Positions 33,071 through 46,315 of a stretch of DNA of 62,115 nt are shown here, in pieces. The notes under the pieces are model-generated. The model was not told where the DNA came from. It did not search any database and was given only the letters and a program-made list of their open reading frames with translations. Within the stretch, counting starts at the first letter, position 1. Every line of letters starts with the position of its first letter. Source of the stretch: Entrophospora sp. SA101 (Eukaryota; Glomeromycota; Glomeromycetes; Entrophosporales; Entrophosporaceae); the NCBI GenBank assembly GCA_958430865.1, contig CAUDNR010002201.1, positions 27,870 through 89,984 of the forward strand. Reading direction: 5' to 3'. Position numbers and translations under genes: made by a program.

Positions 33071-35964
33071 ATGACTCTTTTTATAACAAGTAGCATTAGT
33101 AGATCATACGGTAAAAACAAATTTATAACACTGTTGTTGTTACACGACAAAAATTTATCATTTCCTTCAAATACAAGCAAAAATTTCTTTTCTTTACAAC
33201 AAAAATTTCATTTTTCAAAATCAATAAATATAAATACCAAACCAACAAATACAAACTCCAATTCTACTACAATTAATAGTAATATTTCAATTGACCCAAT
33301 TTTATCGAAAGAATTATTTGAAGAATTCAATTTTCCTTTTTATAAAAACAATTATAATAAAATTAAAATTAAAAATAAAAATAAAAATAAAATGCGTAAC
33401 CCAAGTGTAAATGGTAATGGTCATAGTAATGGTCATAGTAATGGTAATAGTAAAATTGATCAAAATATCTTTAAATCTCCTTATCTTAACCAAGGTAAAT
33501 CAATCTTTGGAAATAATGATTTAATCATTGAGTTCCTCCTTTCACACATCTTTAAAATTAAATTATTTTTACTTTACTCTGAATATTCTTATAACTCGTA
33601 TAAATATTAAATTTCTAAATGGTTAAAGGAACTTCCACACCTCATCAAACACGTAATGATTTGAACATTACTGGGCTTAGCCCATACGCTGTTGAATCAA
33701 TCGAACAACAGAAGAAGCGTGCATTGATTCAATTACGGTCTAAGCCAACCGATTTGGATAAATACATGTTCCTTGCTTGGTTAAGAAATACTAATGTTAG
33801 ATTGTTTTACCGTATCGTGATGGATGAATTAGAGGTAAATAAATAATTAGTTAGTTAGATAAATGCACACTGTATAGGAAGGTGCTGGTGATCTCTTGGC
33901 TATACTTGGGAGTTTACTTTATATTAATCGAAAATTCTTTAAAAAAAACTTTTTTCTTCTAAAAAAACTAAAATCATGTAGGAAATCACACCATTAATAT
34001 ATACACCAACCGTCGGAACAGCATGTTTAGAATACTCAAATATCTACCCATTCCTTGCGCCATCTGGTGTACCAGATGGCCTCTTCCTTTCACTTAAAGA
34101 CAAATCCAATTTGACAAAAATCATAGAAAATTATCAACCATATCAATTTGACAAATCATTAACTCCACAAATTGCTGTTATCACTGATGGTTCCAGAATT
34201 TTGGGTTTGGGTGATTTGGGTGTAAATGGTATGGGTATTCCAGTTGGAAAGTTACAATTATATGTTGCTGCTGCTGGAATAGATCCTCGTCGTACTTTAC
34301 CTATCACTGTTGATCTTGGTACCAACAATGAAAAATTTTTAAATGATGAATTTTATCTTGGACTTAAACAAAAAAGAGCATCAGATGCCGAGGTATATAT
34401 ATATTGTTATTTTTGTGAGTGAATGATTTGTGTATGTGTTGATTGTTAGCTTTAATAATTTACTAATGATAATAACAATGATTTTAAAAATCAAACCAAC
34501 AGTTTTATTCTTTTATGGATGTTGTTGTCAAATCTTTGATTGAAGTATATCCAAAACTTTTAATTCAATTCGAAGACTTTTCTTCGGAACATGTTAGTAT
34601 ATCTCTCACATCTTGCAAAACATATATATATTACTTGTCATTAATCCATTAATAGTAATAAATCTTTTCTTATTATTCGTTGTAGGCATTTGGATTATTA
34701 GAAAAATATCGTGAAAATATATTTTGTTTTAACGATGATATTCAAGGAACCGGTGGTGTAATTTTATCAGGTTTTATGAATGCTGTTAAATTAACAAAAG
34801 ATATTGATCCAAAGGAACATCGTTTGGTATTTTTCGGTGCTGGATCTGCGGGTGTTGGTGTTGCAAAACAATTACTTGAATTTTTCATGACTGAACACAA
34901 GATGAGTGAAGAAGATGCTAAAAACTTGGTTTGGTTGGTTGACACTAAGGTAATATTAAATGAACAATTGAATATGAATGGAAAGGTCAAAATGAATAGA
35001 CGTTATTAATTAGTGAATATATTTTACCAACCAACATAGGGTCTCGTAACATCAGATCGTGGTGACAAATTGGCACAACATAAAATTTATTTCGCAAGAT
35101 CAGATAATGGCGGTAATCAATATAAAACACTCGAGGAAGTAATTGAATATGTTAAACCAACTTGTTTGATAGGTTTATCATCTACACATGGCGTATTTAA
35201 CGAGAAAATATTAAAAAGAATGGCTGAACTTAACAAACAACCAATCATATTTCCATTATCTAATCCTTCAAATAATGCTGAATGTACTTTTGAACAAGTA
35301 AGTATTATAATGATGGATGTTTTTTTTAATAGGATTTCTCAACTAATAACTAATTACAATTATTTTTATATTTAGGCTATGAAACATACGAACAATAGTG
35401 TAATATTTGCCTCAGGTACAGCTTTTCCACAATATGTTGAACCTGAAACTCATAAAGTACATTATCCAGGCCAAGGGAATAATATGTACATATTGTAAGT
35501 ATTTTTTTATCATATATTATAAAATCAAATTGATTCATATCATATTTTACACACATATATTCATTCGCTTAAATATAACACACACTATGTTCAGTCCCGG
35601 ATTAGGATTAGGTGCTATTCTTGCACAAGCAACAAAAATTACCGATAAACAGTTATACGCTGCAGCATCAGCATTAGCAAACTCAGTATTACCTGAGGAG
35701 AAAGCACAAGGGCGACTACTTTATCCCGATTTAAAACGTATTAGACGTGTATCGGCTGAGGTCGCTGCAGCTGTAATTGTGGAGATAGTAGAGGAAGGAT
35801 TAGCATCAAACAAAGAAATGTTATCGCCTGATTTTAAACAATTATTAAATAATTCTAATGAGTCAAGAGAAAAATTGATAAGCTTTGTTGAAAGTAATAT
35901 GTGGAATACTACCGATAATAAATTTTTCGATTCTGGTATTTTAATTAAAAAAAGCAAGATTTAA
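33071..35964 (+). CDS. Malic enzyme (malate dehydrogenase, decarboxylating), mitochondrial type
   Basis: Converts malate to pyruvate, CO2 and NAD(P)H. Exons: 33071-33494, 33629-33834, 33982-34392, 34503-34592, 34686-34949, 35040-35297, 35376-35494, 35595-35964 (713 aa, all GT-AG). The core starts LNQGTSTPHQTRNDL across intron 1, then YTPTVGTACLEYSNIYPF, TDGSRILGLGDLG, KLQLYVAAAGIDP, FEDFSSEHAFGLLEKY, FNDDIQGTGG (metal and substrate), FFGAGSAGVGVA (nucleotide fold), GLSSTHGVFNEK, FPLSNPSNNAECTF and FPGLGLGA. The 140-residue N-terminus begins with a basic/hydroxylated leader (MTLFITSSISRSYGKNKF) that fits a mitochondrial presequence, then an Asn/Lys-rich stretch, longer than usual for the family. 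A second in-frame ATG at about 33391 could give a leaderless form. Confidence 0.95.
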
Positions 35965-37542
35965 TGGATTTTTAGTTTTTTAAAAATTTTTGGGATTAGT
36001 TTAAACAATTTTAATTAATGTAATAATGAACGTATGATGGATTAAAAAATTAATTGTATTTTTTTAAATCATCTTTTTTTCCCTTTGTATTAAAAAATAA
36101 AAAAACATAATGTGAATTAATTGAAAAATTGGCATCATAAAACATGTTAATATTAATATTAATATGGGCGGTAGACAAGCTTTCGGTTGAGAGTAATTAA
36201 AAAAATTATTTTTATTTTGTATATATATCATTTATGCATTTTATTGTGATAAAAGGAAATTGATGCAAGATAATTCTACTGAAATTGAAAATTTCTATGA
36301 GACAAATGTTAAACAAAATTATTTTTGTGTAAGGTTTTTTTTTAATCCTTGTAAAGTTCAATTTACTCTTGAGGATTTTGGAAGTGTTTTGCCAATAACA
36401 AAAAAAAACCGATTGAACCATTATAGAGAACTCTAAAAAATTAAAACCTCCATCAAAACATTATGTTACATCTAAAAGGTTGTATTATGATTTATTTATT
36501 TAATGGTTTGTCACTTGGTTGGATTAATGGTTCCCATGAATCAATTAGGAATGATTTTCACTTTGCCCACAGTATCACAGTAATGAAAAAGATAATTATT
36601 TACAAGTCATCACAATTTAAAATTATACAAGCTCGAGAATTTTGTTAAAGCAATTGGATCATGCATTTCTCAACCTTGGGCAAGTAAAATATTCGGAAAG
36701 AGTTTATTGGAGTAGTTTTTGATTTATGAGAAAATATATTAAATATCTGAATTCTGTTAATAACCAAACAAAAGATGTTCACTCTGATGATGATTTAGTT
36801 CGAAATGTTATTAATAATGCTGCAATTGAAAGCAAAGCCAAGAAAAAATTGATGAAAATTTTAATGAAATCTCTTATTTACTTGAACATTCTGATAATTA
36901 TGAATTACATTTTCTTGATAATTATCTACCAGAAAATGCTAAGAAAAAAAGTTGATAAGTGGGCAGAAATTTTTATTATTAATATTAATAAATTTTTTTG
37001 GGTCAAATAAAAACCTTTGCCAACATTTTTAAATTACTAACTATATATAGTAATAATGATTTTCAAAAAATTCATTTGATTTCAAGATCTGCAAGATTTA
37101 GTTAGCTCTGAATACTTGACCGTGGAAATAAATTGTTTCCTGGAAGCTATCTTTCAAAATAACTTATTTCTTTTCTCTGCTATAACCTCAATATTTATCG
37201 TCATGTATAACTCCTTTGGAATCATTGACTCATCAATTGACCATAGATCTGGTCATTTTATCTCGTGTTTCTCTTGATGAGCAGGCTTATTTTTACATTG
37301 TCGTTTTGGAGGCTTATCGTGTTCACAGTAGTTGCTATTTTATTTTTGTTGTACATGAGTTAAAAAGTTTAAAAGGTTATAATAATTAACTAGAATAGCC
37401 TTCAAAATAATCATTCTCTAATAATACTTATTTGGATTGTTCTTTTTCTTTTCTTTATATATCTCGAAAGAAAATTCGTTGATCTTTGCCAATTCAAAAA
37501 TAATCAGATTATCAAATAAAAAATAATTTTAACAAAAAAAAA
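35965..37542. other. Intergenic with decayed coding fragments
   Basis: Plus-strand pieces read like protein but are broken: MQDNSTEIENFYETNVKQNY and NPCKVQFTLEDFGSVLPIT (36262-36400), FNGLSLGWINGSHESI (36500-36545), and an open frame at 36726-37010 rich in Lys/Ile. All are on one strand and in order, which suggests one decayed gene. Family not recognised. The 500 bp before 37543 should hold the Urb2 promoter. Confidence 0.4.
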
Positions 37543-40249
37543 ATGTACAAGAGCACATTAAATAATGATGGAATATCTAAACATATATTGGATTCTCTTC
37601 AAAAAATTAGTGATTCTATTCATTTGAATGCGCACAAAGTTCAAGGTAAGAATTTTATAAGAATAATTTGAAAATAAATAAATCTATTTGACTATTATTA
37701 ATTATTGTTATTATTAGGCGAAAATTTGCGTTATGTTTATAATTCTATCGATACGCTTCTTCAAATTGAACATACGATAATAAAACCACATATAAAAACT
37801 TTATGGGGTATAATGTTATTGGTATATATAAATATTGATTTATTAAATGGGACAATTTACATGAATTTAAAATAAGTTAACAAGTTTATTTCTTTTATTT
37901 AATATTCACAAAAAGCCACAAAGCGAATCTATAAATGAATGTGTGATGAGTTTGGGTAAAAGATTATTAGATAATTTTGCAAAATCTCACGAAATGGATT
38001 TTTATCTAAAGAGCTTTTTGGAATCATTGAGAAATTTGAACATAAAAGCTGGTGATGAGATTTTGAAAAATCCATTGTATTCCATGGAATTTTTAGAAAT
38101 GTATGTGCAAGAATATCTTATTCATTTATTTTTATTTACAATTGAATTTTAATTTTTATATTATTAATAATAATATTTGCTTCAAAAAGATTTTCAAATA
38201 AAGTCTCTATCTATGTCCCAATGTCTCAAGCTTTAGAAATCATCACAATATTTTCATCTGAATTAAGCAATTATTTATCATCAAATCTTTATTTTGCTAA
38301 AGATGCTCAAACAAAGAAAAGAAAAATTTTAGTAGACAGTCAAGAAACGACATTAGCATCATCATCATCATCATCATCTCATATTATGGTCAATAATAAT
38401 AATAAAATTTTAATCGAACCTGTGATAATATTACTTGTACAATTTTTAAAAGCCTTCAAAACATCAACTAATGCACTTTACAAAGAAAGTTTTCAAAAAG
38501 CATGCGAAGCTTTTTTTACAGATTACATCAATCCAATAATACTATCGACAACAACAGATCTCCTCACCAATAATAATGACAATAATAGTAAAGTTGACAA
38601 GTCAACTTATTCAAAATTGGTTTGGACTGCTCTTAATTTACATCATACTTTTGTGGACATTTCAGATTTATATTGGAAAAATACATCATCCAACAATAAA
38701 CATCAATTTATTACAAATTTACAAAAGCTTACAATGCTTGAGGATCCAAAACTTATATTATTTATGGTATTTTTTTTCGTAGCCGACTAATTATTATTTT
38801 TTGGAGATAAAAAGAAAGCTTTCTAATAATTTTTATTTCTATTAAATAGAATAAAGTTTGTCTTCAACATGTTCATCAAACATTATTATCATCGTTAACA
38901 GAAAACAATGATGAAGATGAAGAAGATAAATCAACAAATATTAATTCATCAATACAAGATATTTTGAAATCTGTTGTTTCTACTCTATCTCTCCCAACAA
39001 TAACATCGTCACCATTATCATGGAATGGTAGCTTGGTTGATTTGACAGTAGAAACTTTTCCAATTGCAAATTTCATGATAATTATTAGAGATTGGTTAGA
39101 TGTTGTGATGTAAGTATAGGAATAACATTATTAATAATATTGACATTGCTACTTTTACTATTAATTTAATATATTTATTGAAAATATAGTAATAATTGTC
39201 AGTATGAATCTGTTGAAGTTATTATGAAATTTATTATTCAAAGTTTTATAATGTATTCACCACCATCATCATTGTCATTATCATCACACAATCAAATGAC
39301 AATTGGAAATTTGTGTTTTCAGCTTCTAAGATCTGCTGAATTTTATGAATTAGTTCCATTGCGAGGTATACATAAATTTACTTTAAATAAAATATTTAAA
39401 TTAGTTATTTCTCAAAAAATCTTAATTAATCAATTATTTTGTTTCAGAAAAGTTTCTAAAAATTTTTATGGGAGAAATTTCAAAAACTCTAAAAGATTAT
39501 CAAGACAACAACAAGAATATTAGCAACAAAAAGAAGAGGAAGAAAACAACTAATTCTATAAAAAATATTACAGAATTAAATTATGCAATTCAAATATCAT
39601 TAAATTGTTTTCAAGGAGATAAACTAGCAATAACAAAGATGATAAATGAGCAATCTCTAAATGCGATTTTTCCATCATCTACCACCACCACCACCACTAA
39701 TGTTATCATTAGCATTAAATATATGAAAAAATTAATTGGTTACATTACATTTCTTAATATTATTCCAATGGAATATTTCAAAGAAGATGAAACAAAAATT
39801 TTATTTATATTTTTAATTTTGATTGATAAATGGATCACCACCACAACCACTGCCAATATTAGCAGTGATTACAATCAGTTGAAATGTTCTTTGCTATGTA
39901 GAAATCTTATATTAAAATTTATAAGATGGAATAGTGGTATAATCATTGATTTTTTGGTAGGCTAAAAAGTATATATATGTGTGTGCTTGTTTTACTGATA
40001 TTATGAAATTATACATATATATATATATATATATAATATTTTTTTCTTCTTTTCTCAGCAAAATAATAATAATGACGATGATAATGATTTGATAACTTGG
40101 TGGATAACTTCCTTAAATGCTACCATATTTCAAGAAATTTCTAGTAGTAATCTTGTAGAAAAAAATGAAATATTTTATGAAAAATTAGTAGAAACTACAA
40201 GTCAAATTTTATCAATTACAGTGAAGTGAGTTAATTATTTATTTTATGG

Positions 40250-40288
<39 letters not shown>

Positions 40289-42538
40289 TTCATTTATTTA
40301 TTTATTAATAATATACGCATTATTTGAAATTATATTTTTCAAATAGGTATCTTATTCTTAAAAGTAATCAGGAATCAAGTTTAAAACATATAAAAAAACT
40401 TGTAGAATTCTTGAAAAGTTGGTCATCTAATGTAATAATAATGGGCGATAATACAATGAAAAATAATAGTAGTGGTACTACAATTTGGAAAATCATTACT
40501 GGGATTTTAAAAATTCAACTAGAAAACATTGAAATATTCAAGTAAAGATCCCACTATATTATTATTATAGTTAATTGTTAAATTAATTTTCATACACTCA
40601 CACATAAACTCGTATAAATTAAACAAATCCTTTCTTTTCTTCTACAAAAAACAATTTGTAGTGAAGTTGAAACATTGAATTGTTTTTATTCGTTGGCTAA
40701 TCATGTGTCTAGTAAATTGGCACAAATAATTACGCACTATTTAAAAAATATTTTTGATGGTAAACTTGATGACAACACAAAAAAAGATTTAAAAAGTCAA
40801 GAAAAACTCATAATAAAAAACTTTACAAGTTTAGATTACGAGTTCAAGGCATATTCAATAGCCTTGCAAACTTTAAACATGTCTAAAAATCATGGATTTA
40901 GAATAGAAGACCAAGGTTTATTTATTTACGGTTATATAATATATGTTATGAATAGTAATACATTTATCTAATCATATTAATTGTTTTGTTGACTTTACAA
41001 GTTATTTCATTAGTTAGGCTGTCAAAAGAATTGTTTGTTGTTACTAAACAATTAATACAATTCTCAACTTCTATTAATAATAATCATAGCATTATTATAA
41101 ATTATGAAATCTTAAATAATTGTGTATTAATGACATCAATTCTAATGGAATTTATCTCGAATTTTGAAATGCTTCAAAATAATTTAATAATTGATTTTTG
41201 GATTTGGGATTTAATGAGTATTTTATACAATGAAGGTATATTTACACTTGCATAATATATGAGATTACACCATATACTAAATTCATTTATATATTATATA
41301 GATTCCCAAAGTGATATTTTAAATGAGATGAATATAATGTATGGAAAATATATTTCAAAATTATCAGAAGTACAATACGGAAAACTTGTGAATGCAATTA
41401 TGATAAAAGTTGAAGACCTACCACCAACACATTCCTCATCTTCGTCTCTTTCTTTCCAAGAATATAACAATAATAGAAAGTTAAAATTCTTTTTACACTT
41501 GATTGACCTACTGTTAAAAAATTCGAAGCATGGTAGTTACTGCATATACATATAATATATGTTTTTATGTTTACATTAATTAATTATATTATTGATATAT
41601 TTAAAAAAATAGCTCAACTTCGTCAATTAGAAAGAAAACTTCCAAATTTATTATTCACGGTTTATTATTTAGAAGAGTCTTGTGAAAATTTAAAAGCTAG
41701 AATACTTATTTTGAAAATTTATAGTTTCATTGTTTCACATAAGGTATTATTATTTATGTGAAAGAATTAAATCAAGAAAATCTACTAATTTTTAATCATT
41801 CGATTTCTTTTTTATTAAATAATTAAAAAGGCATTCACATTCCAATCAAATGATATTGGAATTATTTTATCATCAATTATATCAATAACTTCACCTAAAC
41901 CTATCGTCACCACCCATGCTACTGATGAACAACAACAAGAAGATTATGAAAATCTTTTTAAATCAATTTGTTATCTTCTTCATAATATACTAGCATATAG
42001 ACGAGAAATATTAATATGTGCATTACCATCATTTATTCAAATACTACAAGATATGTTTCATGGTTTTAAATCAAAAGGAAAAAATATTAATAGTCATTCA
42101 TTTTCTTATAACAAAAAATTACAACAACAAACTAATTTGAAGAATTTTTGGGATATTAATCTTTCAACATCATTATCAATAGAATGTGGAAATTCATTTG
42201 CAAGATTATTAGAAATGGTTAAGCATAAAAATTTTTTTAATAAATATCGCAATAACAATAATAAAAACAACAAAGAGTCAGCATCAAAATTTTCACAGGC
42301 TTTTGGTAAATATGTGCCAACGTTAATTAGTAAATATATAAAAATACAAATTGAAGAAGGTTATTTGGATCAATCGACCAGAGAAGCATTAAAAGCAGGA
42401 ATCTATTCATTGTTAGATTTGTTTGGTGATTATGAAAGAAACATGTTAATGGCAAATTTAGATAAAATTGGAAAAATTTTATTTAAAAATCTTTGGACTG
42501 ATTATATTAAAAATTGGAAATATGTTGGCAGAGGATAG
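37543..42538 (+). CDS. URB2: Urb2/Npa2-type nucleolar pre-ribosome protein
   Basis: Large helical protein needed for early 60S (27S pre-rRNA) assembly in the nucleolus. Fourteen exons inferred: 37543-37645, 37718-37821, 37916-38100, 38190-38766, 38850-39109, 39190-39365, 39448-39956, 40059-40225, 40347-40541, 40662-40915, 41002-41235, 41302-41532, 41613-41743, 41831-42538; 1277 aa, all GT-AG and phase-consistent. Recognition rests on the C-terminal Urb2 domain: FGKYVPTLISKYI, STREALKAGIYSLLDLFGDY, ERNMLMANLDKIGKILFKNL, WTDYIKNWKY. The remainder is divergent, helix-rich, with Asn, Ser and Thr homopolymer insertions (about 38358, 38395, 39680), as is usual for this poorly conserved family (yeast 1174 aa, human about 1500). 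The first ATG in exon 1 follows an A-rich leader. Confidence 0.85.
40251..40307. repeat. TTTA microsatellite in Urb2 intron 8
   Basis: About thirteen TTTA/ATTT units with one CATT interruption, inside the intron between exons 8 and 9. Confidence 0.9.
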
Positions 42539-42677
42539 ATGATAATAAATAATAATATATTTAATCTAGAATGATATTTAGGAATAAATCTTATATTTGT
42601 TAAAGAGTTCCTTTCTAATTGTAACTAACTAACTAATTAAAGAAAGACCTGAAAACTAGATAGGTTACTGTCGCATA

Positions 42678-42820
42678 TACAGTTTGCTCTGAAAAAATGT
42701 CCGTTATAGACAGTAATGAATTATATATTAATATGGACATATAAAATTCTCAGGTCGTTTGTTATAGAGCAAGATCCGTTATTATTTTATAAAAATCCGT
42801 TACAGAGAGAGTGAATTGTA
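42678..42820. repeat. MITE-like element, TACAGTTT/TACAATTC ends
   Basis: The left end TACAGTTTGCTCTGAAAA with TGTCCGTTATAGAC and the right end reversed TACAATTCACTCTCTCTG with TAACGGA form imperfect inverted repeats. Internal GTTATAGA motifs recur. It resembles the TACAG family in plan. Confidence 0.5.
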
Positions 42821-43489
42821 TTATCCTGCCTTTTTCATCAAACCATGATTTTTCGTTTATAGTTTGTGAGTTTAGTTATAAAATACTGCCTTTTCGTTTT
42901 AGGTGTATAAAATTATTTTGAAATTTAAAATATGATTATCTATTATTTATCCTTAAATTGCATTAAAGAAAAAGAAGTGAATCAAAACTTTCCAATCGAT
43001 GGTTTGCCATACTTACTTGGTGAAAATGATTAGAAATTTCTGTTTACAAAATATCGTAGCTTGAAAGCGGTTTGATCGGCTTTAGTTTTGCATCCGTTGA
43101 GTTTGAAGACATGTGATACACTGAAGATGTTTACAATAATTTATATTGATACAATCTTGGAGATAAAAAATTAAAAAATCTAGAAATGATGTCAATCAAT
43201 ATTAATATCAATATTATCACTGTTACCGACTGATACTGGATTGAGAATTGAACGTAAAACTTTCTAAAAATTATCTTTTTCCAATATTCAGATTTTAAAA
43301 ATGTTATGGAGTTATATCATTCAATAGTTGGGGTTGGGATAACATAAAGAATTGAAAAAAATTTTTTTTTCGAGTGGGCTGATATTTTCAAAATAAGCCC
43401 TACCAATTCCTAACATATTGAGATAAGTTTCTTGACAAAGAGGTGTATTGTAATCTCAGTGATATAAAGTTCTTTTACTAGATCTAGTT
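42821..43489. other. Intergenic, no gene
   Basis: AT-rich, no open frame of interest. A short palindromic AATATTAATATCAATATTA run lies near 43195-43220. Confidence 0.4.
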
Positions 43490-43595
43490 TTCTTTTTAAG
43501 GCGTCTACTAGTGCTTATTGATCCACCACCCATTGCTTTAAGTTGAGCCATTAAAAATATGTCTTGTTCTGTTTGAAAGGATTCTCTTAATTCTG
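43470..43595 (-). pseudogene. Short minus-strand coding fragment
   Basis: The minus strand reads ELRESFQTEQDIFLMAQLKA, then MGGGSISTSRRLKKKTRSSK to a stop at about 43458. It is immediately preceded (in its own direction) by MITE family B copy 3, so any upstream coding part is cut off. Family not recognised. Confidence 0.35.
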
Positions 43596-43596
43596 C

Positions 43597-43680
43597 AAAT
43601 TCAAATTAGCCAATCAGAATTTTGTATCCAAACACCCTGCCCCAAAAAATTTAATTTTCACGCACAAATGTGTTGCAAAA
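43597..43680. repeat. MITE family B, copy 3
   Basis: Carries CAAATTCAAATTAGCCAATC, AGAATTT, CCCTGCCCC and AATTTAATTTTCACGCACAA, the same order as in the copy at 14852-14985 (reverse) and at 11611-11705. Confidence 0.5.
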
Positions 43681-43838
43681 ATAATTGGCCAAAAATCATG
43701 TGATTTAAAACGTGATAACTTTTCATGTAAACAATAAAATTATTGTATTTTATAAACTTGTTTATTTTCCTTTTTTCTTATTCCTGACATCATTTTTTTA
43801 AAGTTTGTTACTACATTATTGAAAATAAGGTTATAATT

Positions 43839-43934
43839 ATGTCATCATCAGATCTAGAATCACAACGTCAGACTATCTTATACTTTTGGAAGAAAGGTGC
43901 CTATAAATCCCAAGAAATTCACAAATTAACAGGG
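43839..43934 (+). pseudogene. Tc1/mariner transposase, N-terminal fragment
   Basis: From ATG the frame reads MSSSDLESQRQTILYFWKKG then AYKSQEIHKLTG, the N-terminal HTH of the same transposase family as 12928-13778 (there MMTSNQEAQRKTLLHL, KEIHRWTNIP). Homology stops at KLTG, where the inverted-repeat element at 43935 begins. No downstream catalytic part was found after that element. Confidence 0.65.
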
Positions 43935-44427
43935 TTGCGGGTGACGAAACTAATTACGGGCATTGAAATTAATTACGGGCGACGAAATTAATATGAATAA
44001 CAACGAATTAATTATTGGAAATATCATAATACAAGTCACTCCCGTTATAACAACACTCTCCATACAAACAAAAAATGTCAGTATGACGAGAATGTCATTA
44101 TAACGGGAGTTCATATAGAATCATTATCATGTGATTTTGTAATTTTATTTTTATTATATATATATTTTTTATTTCATTCATGCTTTATCAGGGAATTTAA
44201 AACTTACGCCGGTCAATCTTGATCCCGGTGTAAGTTTTATTTCCTTATGTTTTTTCAGAAATGAGAATGATTTTGATTGGTTCTCCCATTATACTGACAT
44301 GTTGTTATAACAGAATAAATTCTATAAAATAATATGTGTCATTTAATTTCGTCATTCATAATTGATTTCATCACGCGTAATTGATTTCGTCACCCGTAAT
44401 TGATTTCGTAATTAATTTCGTAATTAC
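43935..44427. mobile_element. Element with multi-copy subterminal repeats, inserted in Tc1 fragment
   Basis: The left end has two to three tandem units of about 20 bp (GTGACGAAACTAATTACGGG, CGACGAAATTAAT). The right end (about 44341-44420) carries four units in the opposite orientation (TAATTGATTTCGTCACCCG, TCACGCG variants). Between them are two nested hairpins: ACTCCCGTTATAA inverted against TTATAACGGGAGT (44037-44112) and AAAACTTACGCCGG against CCGGTGTAAGTTTT (44199-44238). There is no open frame. A non-autonomous DNA element is the simplest reading. Confidence 0.55.
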
Positions 44428-45132
44428 ATATTAGTCAAACGATTTGTCACATTAAATGATTGGGAAGTGTATTTTCCAAAATTTTCTGTTACATATAGAC
44501 AGTATCGTAGTTCATCATATTAACCCATTGGCAAGGAAAATTTATTGCCTGCATGGATATTACACTATATGGGTGGAGTCCCTAAAGTGTAGTTATTTAG
44601 TACTACAGAAGTTTCATGTCCACATAAAAATGATGACTTTACATATGTACTGATAATATATGTATTTTGATATAGCTGAAAACTAATACATTATATTTTT
44701 ATTTTAGTTCAAAGTTTCTTTTGAGGGAGTTTTCAGTCTTCATGATCTTGGTTTGTTAAAACAAATAGAGAGAAATCTCTTAACTTAAATCAAATTAAAG
44801 ATAATATAGAAATGTAAACTTAATAGATATACAACTCACCTCTATCAACATTTGTGTTCTAGTGTAGATAAGATATGTGTTAAAGAATTATCCTGGAAAG
44901 ATCCCTTGGCTATCCAGTTATTAGTGATAATTCAGATATTGTGAAGAAATTACCCAATGGCTTAGAAAAAGGTTTCATAGTAAATTAATTTCTTATTAAT
45001 TTCAGGATCATATTTCATATTACTTCAAGGAGCTATAGTACACATGCATAATCTTATGAGATTCTGATTTTTTTTCTGCATTCACTATTTGTTTTATTTG
45101 TTATTAGAATTATTAGAATTTGTTTTATTACA
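44428..45132. other. Intergenic, no gene
   Basis: A 65-codon frame at 44456-44653 lacks any domain. Otherwise AT-rich spacer. Confidence 0.4.
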
Positions 45133-45316
45133 CAGTGAATCTTGATTTAGTGGATAGTTTGGACAATTAGTGAAAATTTTCCAAAAATCCGTTAAACCAA
45201 GATATCCACTATATTGGAAAGGTTTTTATTAAGGTTTATTATGGAACCATTCTTAGAACTTTATCCATAAAATGAGAATCCACTAAATTGAGTCTGCTAA
45301 ATTGAGATTTACTCTG
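45133..45316. repeat. MITE-like element, CAGTGAATC ends
   Basis: The left end CAGTGAATCTTGATTTAGTG with GATAG and the right end reversed CAGAGTAAATCTCAATTTAG form inverted repeats. The phrase CACTAAATTGAG/GCTAAATTGAG is repeated near the right end. Confidence 0.55.
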
Positions 45317-46315
45317 CAGCTTATTCATTTATTCATTCATTTTTATTTGTTTTTTATTTGTTTTGTTTATTCATTTATCTGAATCACCTGACCATTCATA
45401 TTATTTGTTTATTTGAATCATTCCAATCATTCATTCTATTTGTTTATTTGAATCATTCCTTTTATTACTTTATTCTCTAAATTGAGCAGACTCAAGTTAA
45501 ACTCCAATTTTCAAGTTCAAGCTGAGTTCAAGAAAATAGACTCTTAAATTGTTTTTTAAGTAATGTGCATAAAATAAAATAAAAGTATTATAATTAATCA
45601 TTTGTTACTTAAAAAGACTTGAGCTTAGCCTATTACTTCTTGGCATTATTTATTTTTTCAAAAAAAAAAAGGGAAAGAATAATAAATATTTAATATTAAA
45701 AATATGAGGCATTCAGGAAATCCCCCATTCATAGATATTTTTCACCTGCCTCCAAGTAAATATAATAGGGCTTGTTTACAATTTAGGATTGATGGATTAG
45801 GCCATGGCTTAATGTCCTTCCTCAAGAGATAGATAAAACAATGGTGCATAATAAGAATAGAGTTGTGGGTGAAACTCCTCCAGAAATCAATTGGCAGAGT
45901 TTCAACAGGTTACACATTAACTGTTTATTAGAGTTTCATCAGAGTTTTGACAGGTATATACTAATTGTTCAATAGAGTTTTATCAGTTTTGACAGTCACT
46001 AGCAAGCAACCTTAAATGAGAAACTAGTTTCCTTCAAGAGATATAGTCAAGTGTGTGATTTTAAATATGTCACATTGGAAATTATTTCATCATAAAAAAA
46101 TTATTTTATGATTATGAATTTGAACAAACTATTATGAAAATAAAAAAAAACAAAATTTATATTGGATAAGATTTTATTTTTTAAATAACTTAATTAAAAA
46201 TATTTTTAATCTAATTATAATTATTTAAATTTTAGAGTTATATTATTGAAGATTTTGAAATTAACATCTTTGATATAATTAAATTAAAAAAATCTTGTAA
46301 TTCATATTTTATAAT
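45317..46315. other. Simple-repeat spacer, 3' flank of the kelch gene
   Basis: TATTTGTTTATTTGAATCAT recurs two to three times at about 45380-45450, and TTCATTTA-type repeats precede it. A run reading GAGTTTCATCAGAGTTTTGACAG-like is repeated at about 45895-45990. No gene is supported. Confidence 0.4.

Noticed and set aside
33495..33628. Continuation of malic enzyme exon 1 and a separate start at 33619 (MVKGTSTP)
   Set aside because: Splicing 33494 to 33629 gives LNQGTSTPHQTRNDL, the family motif, so these are intron readings.
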